Shown here piece after piece: positions 5,652-5,758 of a stretch of 5,758 nucleotides of DNA. Origin of the DNA: an uncultured Clostridia bacterium (GTDB lineage: Bacteria; Bacillota; Clostridia; TANB77; CAG-508); NCBI GenBank assembly GCA_934122385.1, contig CAKOWP010000066.1, positions 1 to 5,758 of the forward strand. The letters are read 5' to 3'. Under the pieces are notes generated by a model that was not told the DNA's origin, did no database searches, and saw only the letters and a program-made list of their open reading frames with translations. Numbering within the stretch: position 1 is the stretch's first letter; the number at the start of each line of letters is the position of its first letter. The translations under genes were made by a program, and so were the position numbers.

Positions 5652-5758
5652 ATGCAAATAATTGAAAATTCTAAAGTTAAGGAAAAATTATATATAGAAA
5701 AATTAGAAAATGGCTTAACAGTAATGATAATTCCTAAAAAAGGAATCCAGAAAAAATA
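5652..5758 (+). CDS. ymfH: M16-like peptidase subunit YmfH, start only (3'-truncated by the window edge)
   Basis: Thirty-five codons are visible, beginning MQIIENSKVKEKLYIEKLEN, then GLTVMIIPKKGIQKK, still open at the window end. The pattern 'LY.EKL.NGL.V...PKKG..K' is the characteristic N-terminus of YmfH (YfmH in databases), the partner of YmfF. The zinc motif HxxEH expected in this subunit would lie just beyond the window and cannot be checked. The start is supported by AGGAG (5640-5644), seven bases upstream. It is probably co-transcribed with ymfF, despite a 160-base gap that is mostly filled by the palindromic element; no separate promoter is apparent in the 23 bases between that element and the ATG. 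Confidence 0.85.
   Translation, partial: MQIIENSKVKEKLYIEKLENGLTVMIIPKKGIQKK

Overview
The window looks like a chromosomal piece of a low-GC Firmicute (Bacillota), most likely a clostridial lineage. The evidence is an AT-rich composition throughout, strong AGGAGG-type ribosome binding sites, sigma-A-like promoters, TAA stops on every complete gene, and house-keeping genes of the Firmicute type (ftsH, rpsU, and the paired M16-like genes ymfF/ymfH). No tRNA, rRNA, CRISPR array or complete insertion sequence is visible.

Layout. (1) 1-1449: the 3' part of ftsH, the membrane AAA+ zinc protease, entering from upstream; it ends in an intrinsic terminator. (2) 1450-1856: about 400 bases without a convincing gene, unusually rich in inverted repeats. 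They include a perfect 19-bp hairpin just after ftsH, a long imperfect hairpin with an alternative fold, and a terminator-like hairpin only about 40 bases before the next gene. (3) 1857-3122: an AAA_14/DUF4143-type ATPase of unknown role, insulated by terminator-like hairpins on both sides. (4) 3188-3694, minus strand: a small two-helix membrane protein resembling the YcxB-like family. It converges on the ATPase gene and shares a bidirectional terminator with it. (5) 3695-3874: a divergent promoter region, with an extended -10 promoter for the membrane protein on the minus strand and a TTGACA/TATAAT promoter for rpsU on the plus strand. (6) 3875-4045: rpsU (ribosomal protein S21, 56 aa), followed by its own terminator. 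(7) 4046-4222: leader region of the next operon with a G/C-rich hairpin. (8) 4223-5491 and 5652 to the end: ymfF and the start of ymfH, a two-gene M16-like peptidase operon linked in Bacillus to EF-P modification.

The most notable item is a 135-base palindromic element (28-bp perfect inverted arms with a GGGGACGG core) lodged in the 160-base gap between ymfF and ymfH. The hairpin upstream of ymfF carries a diverged copy of the same core. This points to a dispersed REP/MITE-like repeat family in this genome that has settled at both ends of ymfF. I do not see a clearly new multi-gene system; the best candidates for something undescribed are this repeat family and the structured gap between ftsH and the ATPase gene.
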